DNA from: Veillonella sp.
GTDB taxonomy: Bacteria; Bacillota; Negativicutes; Veillonellales; Veillonellaceae
Assembly (NCBI GenBank): GCA_022737715.1
Contig: JAIITD010000032.1
Location: forward strand, 1-13,926
DNA length: 13,926 nt
Reading direction: 5' to 3'
Shown: positions 7,044 through 13,926 of the stretch, piece by piece
Numbering within the stretch: the first letter of the stretch is position 1
Layout: every line of letters begins with the position of its first letter
Notes under the pieces: model-generated
The model's input: only the letters and a program-made list of their open reading frames with translations
Told to the model about the DNA's origin: nothing
Databases searched by the model: none
Made by a program: the position numbers and the translations under genes

Positions 7044-7958
7044 ATGGGGGATATAATCGGTCTTATCTCAGGTAAAGGTGGCGTAGGTAAAACGACGATA
7101 ACAGCCTGCTTAGGGGCTGCGCTTAGCGAACAAGGATATCGAGTTCTTCTTTGTGATGGCGACTTTGGTTTACGCGACCTAGATATTATCTTGGGAAAAG
7201 AAGATGAAGTATGTTTTGATGCATATAATGCATTAGAAGATAAATCTATGGCTGATGATGTAGTCATGAAAGTTCAGAACAATCTATATTTTTTACCAGC
7301 TAGTCAAAGTGTGCGCTGGGAAGATATGGGGCGTAAGAAATATCGAAAACTTGTGAGCCACTTAGCCAAGTCTTACGATTATGTACTTGTAGATTGTCCT
7401 GCAGGTATTGGCCGTGGGCTGGAATCAATTGTAGAGCTTGCACAGCGTTTTCTAATCGTTACCCAACCATTGTGGGTGTCTATACGAAATGCAGCGCGCA
7501 CAATTCAGTTCTGTCGAGAATATGGTCATCGTGATTATGCTGTTATATTCAATGCAGTCCGTACGGATCGAGATATGCCGAATATGTATGATATGCTCGA
7601 TGCGCTCGGTGCTGAATATGTAGGCTCTATATTGCCTTATGACACACAAATTCTAGATAATACGCAGGATGGTGTACTCATTCAAGATATGCCAAAAGCC
7701 TATCGCTATATGCTAGCACCTATAGTGGACTATATAACATCTGGAGATGCTTGGGATGAACAAGAACTCATTGAGCGCTTCAACGAAATGACGGCTGTGA
7801 AAGCAGTTGAACCTTCTGTGACAGCTACATTAGCTATGCCTGTAGATGTAGATGAAGATAATCCAAGCAATCCTGTAACATATACCAATTCTTGGTCTAC
7901 GCGAAATCGACTCCTTTCTGGTAAAGAAAGTATGTGGCGTCGGGTTCGTATAAAGTAG
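7044..7958 (+). CDS. minD: MinD-like deviant Walker A ATPase
   Basis: A ParA/MinD-family ATPase of 304 residues. The deviant Walker A loop SGKGGVGKTT (residues 9-18) has both signature lysines, Lys11 and Lys16. Switch I is DGDFGLRDLDIILG (39-52) and switch II is DCPAGIGRGLE. DFGLRDLD is close to the MinD hallmark D-x-G-L-R-N-L-D and unlike Soj/ParA. MinD dimerises with ATP on the membrane and recruits MinC to block polar or misplaced septa. The protein is about 35 residues longer than typical MinD because of a variable linker after residue 250. It ends in NRLLSGKESMWRRVRIK, a plausible short membrane-binding helix. Spacing to mrdA is 11 bases and to rodA 7 bases. No minC or minE lies nearby, though many Firmicutes carry minC at this spot. 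Confidence 0.88.
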   Translation: MGDIIGLISGKGGVGKTTITACLGAALSEQGYRVLLCDGDFGLRDLDIILGKEDEVCFDAYNALEDKSMADDVVMKVQNNLYFLPASQSVRWEDMGRKKYRKLVSHLAKSYDYVLVDCPAGIGRGLESIVELAQRFLIVTQPLWVSIRNAARTIQFCREYGHRDYAVIFNAVRTDRDMPNMYDMLDALGAEYVGSILPYDTQILDNTQDGVLIQDMPKAYRYMLAPIVDYITSGDAWDEQELIERFNEMTAVKAVEPSVTATLAMPVDVDEDNPSNPVTYTNSWSTRNRLLSGKESMWRRVRIK

Positions 7959-7965
7959 GTGCCAT

Positions 7966-9069
7966 ATGTTACAAAGAATTTGGCGTGATTGTGATTGGAC
8001 AATCATCATATGTACACTATTACTTGTTGCGATGGGGGTAGTTGCCATTGGTAGTGCTACCCATATTAATCAAACAGGACTGCATTTTTCCACATTAGTA
8101 GCAAAGCAGCTCATCTTCTTTGTTATTAATGTAGCTCTTGTAATTGGTATTCAATTTATGGATTATCATAAGTTAAAAGATTGGGCTAATGGCATATATA
8201 TATTAACGATTTTGTTGCTATTAGCCGTAATCTTTGTAGGGACCTCTGCCTTAGGTGCACAGCGCTGGATCCAGTTAGGGCCTATTACGCTGCAACCATC
8301 AGAGTTCTCTAAATTACTCATGATTATCTGTATGGCAAAGATGTTAGAGTCTCGTTACAATAAGTTGGATACCTTTAAATCTCTTGTTGTGCCTATATTA
8401 TATGTAGGCGTACCTATTTTGCTAGTATTCATGCAACCAGACTTGGGGACGTCCCTCGTTTATATAGCGATTTTTGTGGGTATGCTCTTTGTTTCTGGCA
8501 TACGATTGCGCTTAGTTCGCATTATCGCAACGGTAGGCGTTTTACTAATGCCGCTGGCTTGGTTTGTCTTAAAAGACTATCAAAAGCAGCGGATTCTCGT
8601 ATTTATGAACCCTGATATTGACCCATTTGGCTCTGGATATCATATCATTCAATCCAAGATTGCCATTGGTTCAGGTACAATATTTGGCAAAGGATTATTT
8701 AATGGTACACAAAGTCAGCTAAACTTCTTACCAGAAAACCATACGGATTTTATCTTTTCTGTTATAGGTGAAGAACTTGGCTTTATAGGCTGTATCTTTG
8801 TATTAATTCTTTTGTTTATGCTCATTTATCGAAGCATAAAGGTAGCCTATACATGTAATGATCGTTTCGGTATGTTACTTGCTACGGGGATTGGATCCAT
8901 GTTATGTTTCGAGGTATTGGTCAATGCCGGTATGACAATGGGGATTATGCCAGTTACGGGGATACCGTTACCATTTATCAGTTATGGTGTTAGTGCGTTG
9001 ACAACGAATATGATAAGTATTGGTATTTTGTTAAATATATCAATGCAGCGTAAGAAATATATTTTTTAG
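7966..9069 (+). CDS. rodA: SEDS peptidoglycan glycosyltransferase RodA
   Basis: RodA polymerises lipid II into glycan strands at the membrane, paired with PBP2. The protein has 367 residues and about ten membrane helices, typical for RodA and shorter than many FtsW proteins. Family motifs are visible: QPSEFSK, QPDLGTSLV, LPENHTDFIFSVIGEE and GIPLPFISYG. Asp261 in HTDF corresponds to the essential extracellular Asp of SEDS enzymes. The ATG at 7966 lies 7 bases after the minD stop, with GTAGGTG at 7955-7961 as a ribosome site overlapping that stop. Position next to mrdA and mreBCD supports RodA over FtsW. Confidence 0.94.
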   Translation: MLQRIWRDCDWTIIICTLLLVAMGVVAIGSATHINQTGLHFSTLVAKQLIFFVINVALVIGIQFMDYHKLKDWANGIYILTILLLLAVIFVGTSALGAQRWIQLGPITLQPSEFSKLLMIICMAKMLESRYNKLDTFKSLVVPILYVGVPILLVFMQPDLGTSLVYIAIFVGMLFVSGIRLRLVRIIATVGVLLMPLAWFVLKDYQKQRILVFMNPDIDPFGSGYHIIQSKIAIGSGTIFGKGLFNGTQSQLNFLPENHTDFIFSVIGEELGFIGCIFVLILLFMLIYRSIKVAYTCNDRFGMLLATGIGSMLCFEVLVNAGMTMGIMPVTGIPLPFISYGVSALTTNMISIGILLNISMQRKKYIF

Positions 9070-9104
9070 TTATGATTCTAATTTTAGAAATGAGTTTGAA
9101 AGAA

Positions 9105-9125
9105 GTCTTTCACAAAAGACGGAGG
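9105..9125 (+). promoter_or_regulatory. Small hairpin abutting the radical SAM gene ribosome site
   Basis: GTCTTT (9105-9110) and AAAGAC (9115-9120) pair around a CACA loop, ending one base before the ribosome site GGAGG (9121-9125). An alternative hairpin, GAAAG (9098-9102) with CTTTC (9107-9111), shares bases with the first, so only one can form at a time. The stems are short and could be chance. Confidence 0.3.
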
Positions 9126-9129
9126 ATGT

Positions 9130-11013
9130 ATGATTCAATTAGATACGTCATGGTTACAACATGTCCAAAAACCGGCTCGTTATACGGGCGGTGAATATAA
9201 CAGTATCGTGAAAGATCACAGTACTGTTGATATAACTATGGCGCTTGGATTTCCCGATGTGTATGAAGTGGCTATGAGCCATTTGGGCATCAAAATTCTA
9301 TACGGTTTAGTCAACCGCCGTGAAGATGCTGTAGCAGAGCGTGTATTTGCACCATGGCACGATATGGAAGAGGAAATGCGGAAACGCAATATTCCTTTAT
9401 TCTCACTAGAAACACGGACGCCTATTAAGGACTTTGATGTACTTGCGTTTACACTGCAATATGAGATGAGTTTTACCAATATTCTCAACATGCTAGATTT
9501 AGCTGGTATACCTATGTATGCAAAAGATCGGGAGCTGGATTTCCCACTGCTCGTATGTGGGGGCCCTTGCGCGTATAATGTGGAACCGATTGCCGATTTC
9601 TTTGATATTGTATCCCTCGGTGAGTCTGAAGAGTGGGGCGATGAATTTATCGACCTTTTGAAAGCAGAAAAAGCGAAGGGATTTCCCGGTGGTAAGGAAG
9701 CGTTCTTGCGGAAAGCAGCTCAAATTCCTGGCACCTATTGTCCTGCATTATATGATGTAGAATATACGGAACAAGGAGATTTTAAATCGATTACACCACG
9801 TTTTGAAGACGTGCCTGCGACGATTCAAAAACGCATCATCGAAGATGTAGAACATGTATTTTTCCCTACAAAACCGGTAGTGCCATTTTTAGATATCGTT
9901 CATGACCGTGCGGTTCTTGAGCTATTCCGAGGCTGTACGCGAGGCTGTAGATTCTGTCAGGCCGGTATGTTGTATCGTCCTGTTCGTGAACGGACGCCAG
10001 AACGATTGTTAGAAATTGCAAAAGAAACGATTGCTAATACTGGTTACAATGAAATCTCGTTGATGAGTTTAAGCTCTGCTGATTACTCCAAATTGCCAGA
10101 ACTAGTAGATATGCTCATGGAAGAGTTTAAAGACAAACAGGTTAGCGTAAGTTTACCATCATTGCGTATTGATAGCTTCTCTATCGATATTGCTAAGAAG
10201 GTACAACAAGTGCGTAAGAGTGGTCTTACCTTTGCACCAGAAGCCGGTTCTCAACGCATGCGCGATGTTATCAATAAAGGTGTTAGTGAAGAAGATTTGC
10301 TAGCCGCTTGTACAAATGCTTTTAAATCTGGATGGAACACGGTAAAGCTATACTTCATGATGGGATTGCCTACAGAGACTGATGAAGATTTAGCGGGTAT
10401 TGCTGATTTAGCCTACAAGGTACTCGATTTGCATCGCGATATTACGGGTAAGCGCAATGGTAGCGTAACCGTTAGTGTATCGTTTTTTGTACCAAAAACA
10501 CATTCTCCATACCAATGGTATGGCCAACAAGATGTAGAAGAAATTCATCGTAAGCAAAAATATCTAAAATCACTTATTAATAACCGCAATATCTCCTACC
10601 ATTATCACGATGGATATACCGGTTATATGGAGGCTGTATTTGCTCGTGGCGATCGTAGATTATCTAAGGTATTAGTAGAAGCGTGGAAATTGGGCTGTAA
10701 ATTTGATGGTTGGACTGAGTTTTTCAGTTATGAAACATGGTTACAAGCCTTTGAAAATTGTGGTGTCGACCCTGCGTACTATGCGCGTCGTACCCGCGAT
10801 TTTGACGAACCATTACCATGGGATCATTTGGACTCTACCGTTAGCAAGGCGTTCTTAAAACGCGAATGGGACCAAGCTGTTGCCGAACAGTTGACGCCTG
10901 ATTGCCGTCGCGGACCATGTAGAGGTTGTAATGTGTGTCCTGAATTGGATACGGCTATTGTAGATTATAAGGAGGGTGGCAGAGTTGAAAAAATTACGTT
11001 TGGCCTTATATAA
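9130..11013 (+). CDS. Radical SAM protein, TIGR03960-like, B12-binding-like N-terminus
   Basis: A 627-residue radical SAM enzyme of the family usually found with a DUF2344 partner. The N-terminal 200 residues resemble a B12-binding Rossmann domain (GFPDVYEVAMSHLGIKILY, then VCGGPCAYNVEP) but lack a clear DxHxxG cobalamin motif. The radical SAM core starts with FRGCTRGCRFCQAG, where Cys269, Cys273 and Cys276 form the CxxxCxxC site for the 4Fe-4S cluster that cleaves SAM. Later core elements include EISLMSLSSADYS, PSLRIDSF, FAPEAGSQRMRDVINKG and FMMGLPTETDED. Four more cysteines (592, 597, 600, 603) near the C-terminus could hold a second cluster. GGAGG at 9121-9125 supports the ATG. Its substrate is unknown. 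The overlap with the next gene suggests a two-protein complex. Confidence 0.92.
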   Translation: MIQLDTSWLQHVQKPARYTGGEYNSIVKDHSTVDITMALGFPDVYEVAMSHLGIKILYGLVNRREDAVAERVFAPWHDMEEEMRKRNIPLFSLETRTPIKDFDVLAFTLQYEMSFTNILNMLDLAGIPMYAKDRELDFPLLVCGGPCAYNVEPIADFFDIVSLGESEEWGDEFIDLLKAEKAKGFPGGKEAFLRKAAQIPGTYCPALYDVEYTEQGDFKSITPRFEDVPATIQKRIIEDVEHVFFPTKPVVPFLDIVHDRAVLELFRGCTRGCRFCQAGMLYRPVRERTPERLLEIAKETIANTGYNEISLMSLSSADYSKLPELVDMLMEEFKDKQVSVSLPSLRIDSFSIDIAKKVQQVRKSGLTFAPEAGSQRMRDVINKGVSEEDLLAACTNAFKSGWNTVKLYFMMGLPTETDEDLAGIADLAYKVLDLHRDITGKRNGSVTVSVSFFVPKTHSPYQWYGQQDVEEIHRKQKYLKSLINNRNISYHYHDGYTGYMEAVFARGDRRLSKVLVEAWKLGCKFDGWTEFFSYETWLQAFENCGVDPAYYARRTRDFDEPLPWDHLDSTVSKAFLKREWDQAVAEQLTPDCRRGPCRGCNVCPELDTAIVDYKEGGRVEKITFGLI

Positions 11014-11680
11014 AGGCGAAGAATTACGATTCTTGTCGCATCTCGATTTTGCACAAGCCGTAGAACGCATGATTCGCCGAGCAGAGATTAAAATGGCCTA
11101 TTCTGAAGGCTTTAATCCTCACATGAAAATTAGCTTCTCTTCCGCATTGGCATTAGGTGTAACGGCGGAAGCGGAATATATTGATATGGATGTATTGGAA
11201 GAGGATACATTAGAATCCATTATGGCGCGATTAAATGCAGTGGCTCCTCGTGGACTTGAGGTTCTCGGAGGTAAGGTTATGCCTGATAAGGTTAAGAAAA
11301 TGATGGCCATCTGCAATTACGCAATCTACGAAGTAACGGGACCTGTTACAGACGAGACTGCGGATTGGGATACCTTACTTAAGCCTTTTAATGAGGCTAC
11401 TGAAATTTCCTACGAAAAGGTTACCCCTAAAAAGACGCGTATTATCGATGTAAAAGAATTTGTTAAAGAACCAATTGTAGCAACTATGCATGATGGTATG
11501 GTGACATTAACGATGGGAATTGGTATCTATCCACAAGGTACTATCAAACCAAGTGAAGTATGGAACCTTGGTAAGGATCAATACAATTGGCCTATTACTT
11601 CTGGTTACGAAATTCACCGTAAAGCAATTATGGTGGAAAGCGAAGAAGGTCGTTTTACTCCATTAGACATTAATTATTAA
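10985..11680 (+). CDS. DUF2344 / TIGR03936 radical SAM-associated protein
   Basis: A 231-residue protein of the DUF2344 family, known as the genomic partner (or fused C-terminal domain) of the upstream radical SAM enzyme. The hallmark block ELRFLSHLDFAQAVERMIRRA then AYSEGFNPHMKISFSSALALG lies in the first 60 residues. I place the start at TTG 10985. AAGGAGG (10969-10975) is then 9 bases upstream and the protein opens MKKLRLALYKGEELRF like its relatives. The in-frame GTG at 10976 touches the ribosome site with no spacing. The gene overlaps the radical SAM frame by 29 bases, so the two are probably translationally coupled. Biochemical role is unknown; the context suggests an RNA or translation-related modification, which is inference. 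Confidence 0.88.
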   Translation: MKKLRLALYKGEELRFLSHLDFAQAVERMIRRAEIKMAYSEGFNPHMKISFSSALALGVTAEAEYIDMDVLEEDTLESIMARLNAVAPRGLEVLGGKVMPDKVKKMMAICNYAIYEVTGPVTDETADWDTLLKPFNEATEISYEKVTPKKTRIIDVKEFVKEPIVATMHDGMVTLTMGIGIYPQGTIKPSEVWNLGKDQYNWPITSGYEIHRKAIMVESEEGRFTPLDINY

Positions 11681-11703
11681 GGCTATATTTCTTGTATTTT
11701 GAA

Positions 11704-11735
11704 TATAATATAGTTGAACTGAACAGAAGGGAGGG
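11704..11735 (+). promoter_or_regulatory. -10 match and strong ribosome site before rng
   Basis: TATAAT at 11704-11709 is a perfect -10 hexamer in the 60-base gap before RNase G, but no acceptable -35 sits 16-18 bases upstream, so a promoter is only possible. GGGAGGG at 11729-11735, 5 bases before the ATG at 11741, is a strong ribosome site. Confidence 0.35.
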
Positions 11736-11740
11736 ATAGG

Positions 11741-13168
11741 ATGCATAAAATTTTGGTCAATGTTATGCGCGAAGAAATTCGCATGGCTGTTATCGATGAG
11801 AAGGAACAGTTAATTGATTTTGTTTTGGAACGTACCGATGAGTCTCATATGGCAAACCATATGTACAAGGGGACCGTTAAAAATGTATTGAATGGAATGC
11901 AAGCTGCTTTCGTCGATATTGGAGGCTCTCAAAATGCCTATTTGAACCTTCAACAAGGTAAGGAACAGAAAATATTGCCACGCTTATCTGTGGGGCAACA
12001 AATTCTCGTTCAAGTGGTGAAAGAAGAAATGCTTGGCAAGGGGGCGCGCGTTACAGCAGACGTAAGCCTAGCGGGCCGATTTATGGTATTACTACCATAT
12101 TCTGAAGGCATGCATATTTCTAAAAAGATTACCGATGAATCTGTACGTGCTAAATTACAAGAGTTGGCGGCGCCTTATGTAAAAGAAGGTTGTGGATTCA
12201 TTATCCGTACGGCTGCAGCTAAGGCCAGTGCCGATGAAATTGCTCGCGATATGGATTATTTATGGCGTACATGGCAACATGTGTTAAAGCGATTTAAGGT
12301 TGCCAAAAGTGGTACAGACCTTTACAGTGATGCGGACTTTTGGTTCCGCCTTGTGCGCGATTATGCGCATCGCAATGTAGAGGAAATCATCGTTGATTCC
12401 GATATGGGTGAATCCCGACTGCTAGATTTATTAGGCCACGGACCTACATCTCAACAGATCAAAGTAACACGCCACCGAGATAGTACACCTATTTTTAAAG
12501 CAAACCACATTGAACCGCAATTGGAGGATCTTATCTCCCGTGATATTAATCTTCCTTCTGGTGGTTCTATTCGCATCGATCATACGGAAGCCCTTACTGT
12601 ATTTGATGTAAACTCGGCTCACTATACTGGTAAATCTAACAAGCTAGAAGATTTAGCTTTCACAGTTAATAAAGAGGCAGCCAAAGAAATCTGTCGACAA
12701 CTGCGCCTGCGCGATATTGGCGGTATTATCGTCGTCGACTTTATTGATATGAAGGATAAAGAGCATCAACAAGAATTGTTAAAACTGTTGAGTGCACAAG
12801 CCAAACTAGATAAGATGAAAACCGTTGTCTGCGGTATCAGTTCGCTGGGGCTCGTGGAAATGACGCGTAAACGTGCACGTCAAGGTTTGCAAACCTTGAT
12901 GTTTGATACATGTCCGCAATGTGGCGGCACCGGATATATGTTGTCTGGTAGAACTGTGTATATGCAGATTGTACGTCGTATTCGTGAACTCTTTAAGTCG
13001 GGTCGCATTAAATCTAATTTAGAAATTGAGGTCCATCCAGAGGTAGCACAATATTTAACAAAATCTGTGCTCGACGATTTGGGGGCCTCAATTGGTCGCA
13101 GTATATCAATCGTAGTCAATCCACAAATCAGTCGAGAAGGGTATTCTTTGATGGCTGTAGCAGAATAA
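11741..13168 (+). CDS. rng: Ribonuclease G (RNase E/G family)
   Basis: An endoribonuclease of 475 residues that cuts single-stranded RNA near monophosphorylated 5' ends, acting in rRNA maturation and mRNA decay. An S1 RNA-binding domain occupies about residues 38-120 (YKGTVKNVLNGMQAAFVDIG...AYL). The catalytic region has the two metal-binding aspartates Asp289 (TEALTVFDVNSA) and Asp333 (VVDFIDMKD). The zinc-link CPQCGGTG (Cys391, Cys394) joins subunits in the family. The protein ends soon after the small domain and has no long scaffold tail, so it is RNase G-type rather than full RNase E. It follows the radical SAM/DUF2344 pair, a common arrangement in Firmicutes, where rplU often comes next; here mntP intervenes. 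Confidence 0.95.
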   Translation: MHKILVNVMREEIRMAVIDEKEQLIDFVLERTDESHMANHMYKGTVKNVLNGMQAAFVDIGGSQNAYLNLQQGKEQKILPRLSVGQQILVQVVKEEMLGKGARVTADVSLAGRFMVLLPYSEGMHISKKITDESVRAKLQELAAPYVKEGCGFIIRTAAAKASADEIARDMDYLWRTWQHVLKRFKVAKSGTDLYSDADFWFRLVRDYAHRNVEEIIVDSDMGESRLLDLLGHGPTSQQIKVTRHRDSTPIFKANHIEPQLEDLISRDINLPSGGSIRIDHTEALTVFDVNSAHYTGKSNKLEDLAFTVNKEAAKEICRQLRLRDIGGIIVVDFIDMKDKEHQQELLKLLSAQAKLDKMKTVVCGISSLGLVEMTRKRARQGLQTLMFDTCPQCGGTGYMLSGRTVYMQIVRRIRELFKSGRIKSNLEIEVHPEVAQYLTKSVLDDLGASIGRSISIVVNPQISREGYSLMAVAE

Positions 13169-13196
13169 GTAAGTAGTATGTTGATAGGTGAGTATC

Positions 13197-13766
13197 GTGT
13201 CTGTTTTTGAAATTATCTTAATTAGTATTGGCCTTGCGATGGATGCCTTTGGCGTTTCTATTGGCAAGGGATTGACTATGCCCGTAGGTGAAAATGGTCG
13301 AAAAGTGACCTTAGCCTTTTTATTTGGTCTATTTCAGTTCCTTATGCCCGTTATTGGATGGCTCATTGGTCGTCAGTTTATCGATGTTATTTCCGAGTGG
13401 GACCACTGGATTATCTTCGGCCTATTAGGGTACCTTGGGGTTGCTATGATTCGCGAAGGTCTTAGTGATGACGATGACGAAGATGATGATAAGCAATTCT
13501 TAGGTGCTTGGGAAATGATCATGCTCTCTGTAGCGACGAGCCTTGATGCGATGGCTGTAGGTTTAACCTTTGCCTTTTTACCTATCAATGTATGGGAAGC
13601 ATCGACCATGATTGGTGTCATTACCTTTGGCATATCCTTGATTGGTGTATATTTGGGTAAGTTTATGGGCCAATTTGTTGGAAAATATGCAGACATACTT
13701 GGTGGCGGTGTCCTAATCCTCATCGGTACTAAGATACTCTTGCAACACCTAGGGATTATCGGATAA
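13197..13766 (+). CDS. mntP: MntP-type manganese efflux protein (DUF204)
   Basis: A small multi-pass membrane protein (189 residues, six predicted helices) of the MntP family, which exports Mn(II) to avoid toxicity. The two halves carry related signatures, MDAFGVSIGKG near the N-terminus and SLDAMAVG in the second half, each with the conserved Asp inside a helix. An acidic loop of eight residues (Asp/Glu 91-98) separates them; E. coli MntP has a similar acidic loop. I choose GTG 13197 because AGGTGA (13186-13191) is 5 bases upstream, and the resulting N-terminus fits the family. An in-frame GTG at 13188 lies inside that ribosome site. It starts 28 bases after the rng stop, so it may share the transcript. 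No manganese riboswitch is visible in that short gap. Confidence 0.9.
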   Translation: MSVFEIILISIGLAMDAFGVSIGKGLTMPVGENGRKVTLAFLFGLFQFLMPVIGWLIGRQFIDVISEWDHWIIFGLLGYLGVAMIREGLSDDDDEDDDKQFLGAWEMIMLSVATSLDAMAVGLTFAFLPINVWEASTMIGVITFGISLIGVYLGKFMGQFVGKYADILGGGVLILIGTKILLQHLGIIG

Positions 13767-13826
13767 TTTTAAAGGCTGTATATATATGAAAGTGTCAGAA
13801 ACTGAGCGGATTCTACCGATTTGTGT

Positions 13827-13855
13827 TTGACATGAAGATGTAAATACGATATACT
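13827..13855 (+). promoter_or_regulatory. Strong sigma-70 promoter at window end
   Basis: A perfect -35 TTGACA (13827-13832), a 17-base spacer and -10 TATACT (13850-13855) make the best promoter in the window. Transcription should start near 13862 and run out of the window on the + strand. By usual synteny after rng the target could be the rplU (L21) operon, but that gene is not visible here. Confidence 0.85.
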
Positions 13856-13861
13856 ATATCA

Positions 13862-13926
13862 GTATTAGTTCGGTTTACTGAACTTTGCAATCCGCGTGAA
13901 GCAGGTTTAAACGCCCGACCGATGTT
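13862..13926 (+). other. Start of an untranslated leader RNA
   Basis: At least 65 transcribed bases follow the promoter with no ribosome site or start codon that opens a plausible frame. A hairpin pairs AGTTC (13867-13871) with GAACT (13880-13884), extendable by one G-U pair around GTTTAC. The following sequence is more GC-rich than nearby intergenic DNA, which suggests a structured leader. I do not recognise a known riboswitch; a ribosomal-protein leader is possible by context only. Confidence 0.45.

Noticed and set aside
11683..11713. CTATATT / AATATAG inverted repeat before rng
   Set aside because: Seven A/T-rich pairs with a 17-base spacer in an AT-rich gap and no T-run; likely chance.
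13467..13490. Acidic run of eight Asp/Glu in MntP as a novel metal-binding insert
   Set aside because: As I recall, E. coli MntP has a comparable acidic loop at the same place, so it is a family trait and not a novelty.
13373..13723. 116-residue open frame on the minus strand inside mntP
   Set aside because: It is an antisense shadow of a clear membrane protein gene, Ser/Pro/Ile-rich, with no ribosome site and no recognisable motif. The other minus-strand frames were dismissed for the same reasons.
13755..13770. ATTATC-G-GATAAT followed by TTTT as a terminator after mntP
   Set aside because: The usable stem is only about 4 A/T pairs with a 5-base loop, too weak to call a terminator.
13786..13830. 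14-codon open frame after mntP
   Set aside because: The ribosome site is poor, the frame ends inside the strong promoter, and nothing suggests a real peptide.

Overview
This is a gene-dense, moderately AT-rich stretch with every gene on the + strand. It looks like the core chromosome of a Firmicute, most likely a Negativicute such as Veillonella. I base that on the gene order (radC, mreBCD, a class B PBP, minD, rodA, a radical-SAM/DUF2344 pair, RNase G), strong AGGAGG-type ribosome sites, GTG and TTG starts, and protein character. The genus is my inference from memory of the group and was not tested by search. I see no mobile element, phage gene, CRISPR array, tRNA or rRNA.

Layout. Positions 1-495 hold the 3' part of acetate kinase, closed by a strong intrinsic terminator (532-568). 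A second unit follows: an unrecognised two-helix membrane protein (634-1251) overlapping the Maf nucleotide pyrophosphatase by 4 bases. After a 104-base gap with a candidate promoter and a 15-bp palindrome comes radC. Then comes a compact cell-wall elongation cluster: mreB, mreC and mreD (with 4-base ATGA overlaps), the class B transpeptidase PBP2 (mrdA), a MinD-type ATPase, and the SEDS glycosyltransferase rodA. Next are a radical SAM protein and its DUF2344 partner in overlapping frames, then RNase G (rng), then a MntP-type manganese exporter. The last 100 bases carry a near-consensus sigma-70 promoter and the start of a leader RNA for a gene beyond the window. No intrinsic terminator is evident between radC and mntP, so long read-through transcripts are likely, perhaps topped up by internal promoters.

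How the genes work together. MreB filaments, MreC and MreD organise the RodA polymerase and PBP2 crosslinker, which make lateral peptidoglycan. MinD would normally place the division site with MinC and MinE, but neither partner is beside it here. The radical SAM/DUF2344 pair is a conserved, functionally uncharacterised module next to an RNA-processing enzyme, and it is the best candidate for undescribed biology. The most unusual non-coding signal is a perfect 13-bp inverted repeat that frames the mreB ribosome binding site and start codon. No gene-free stretch exceeds about 160 bases.
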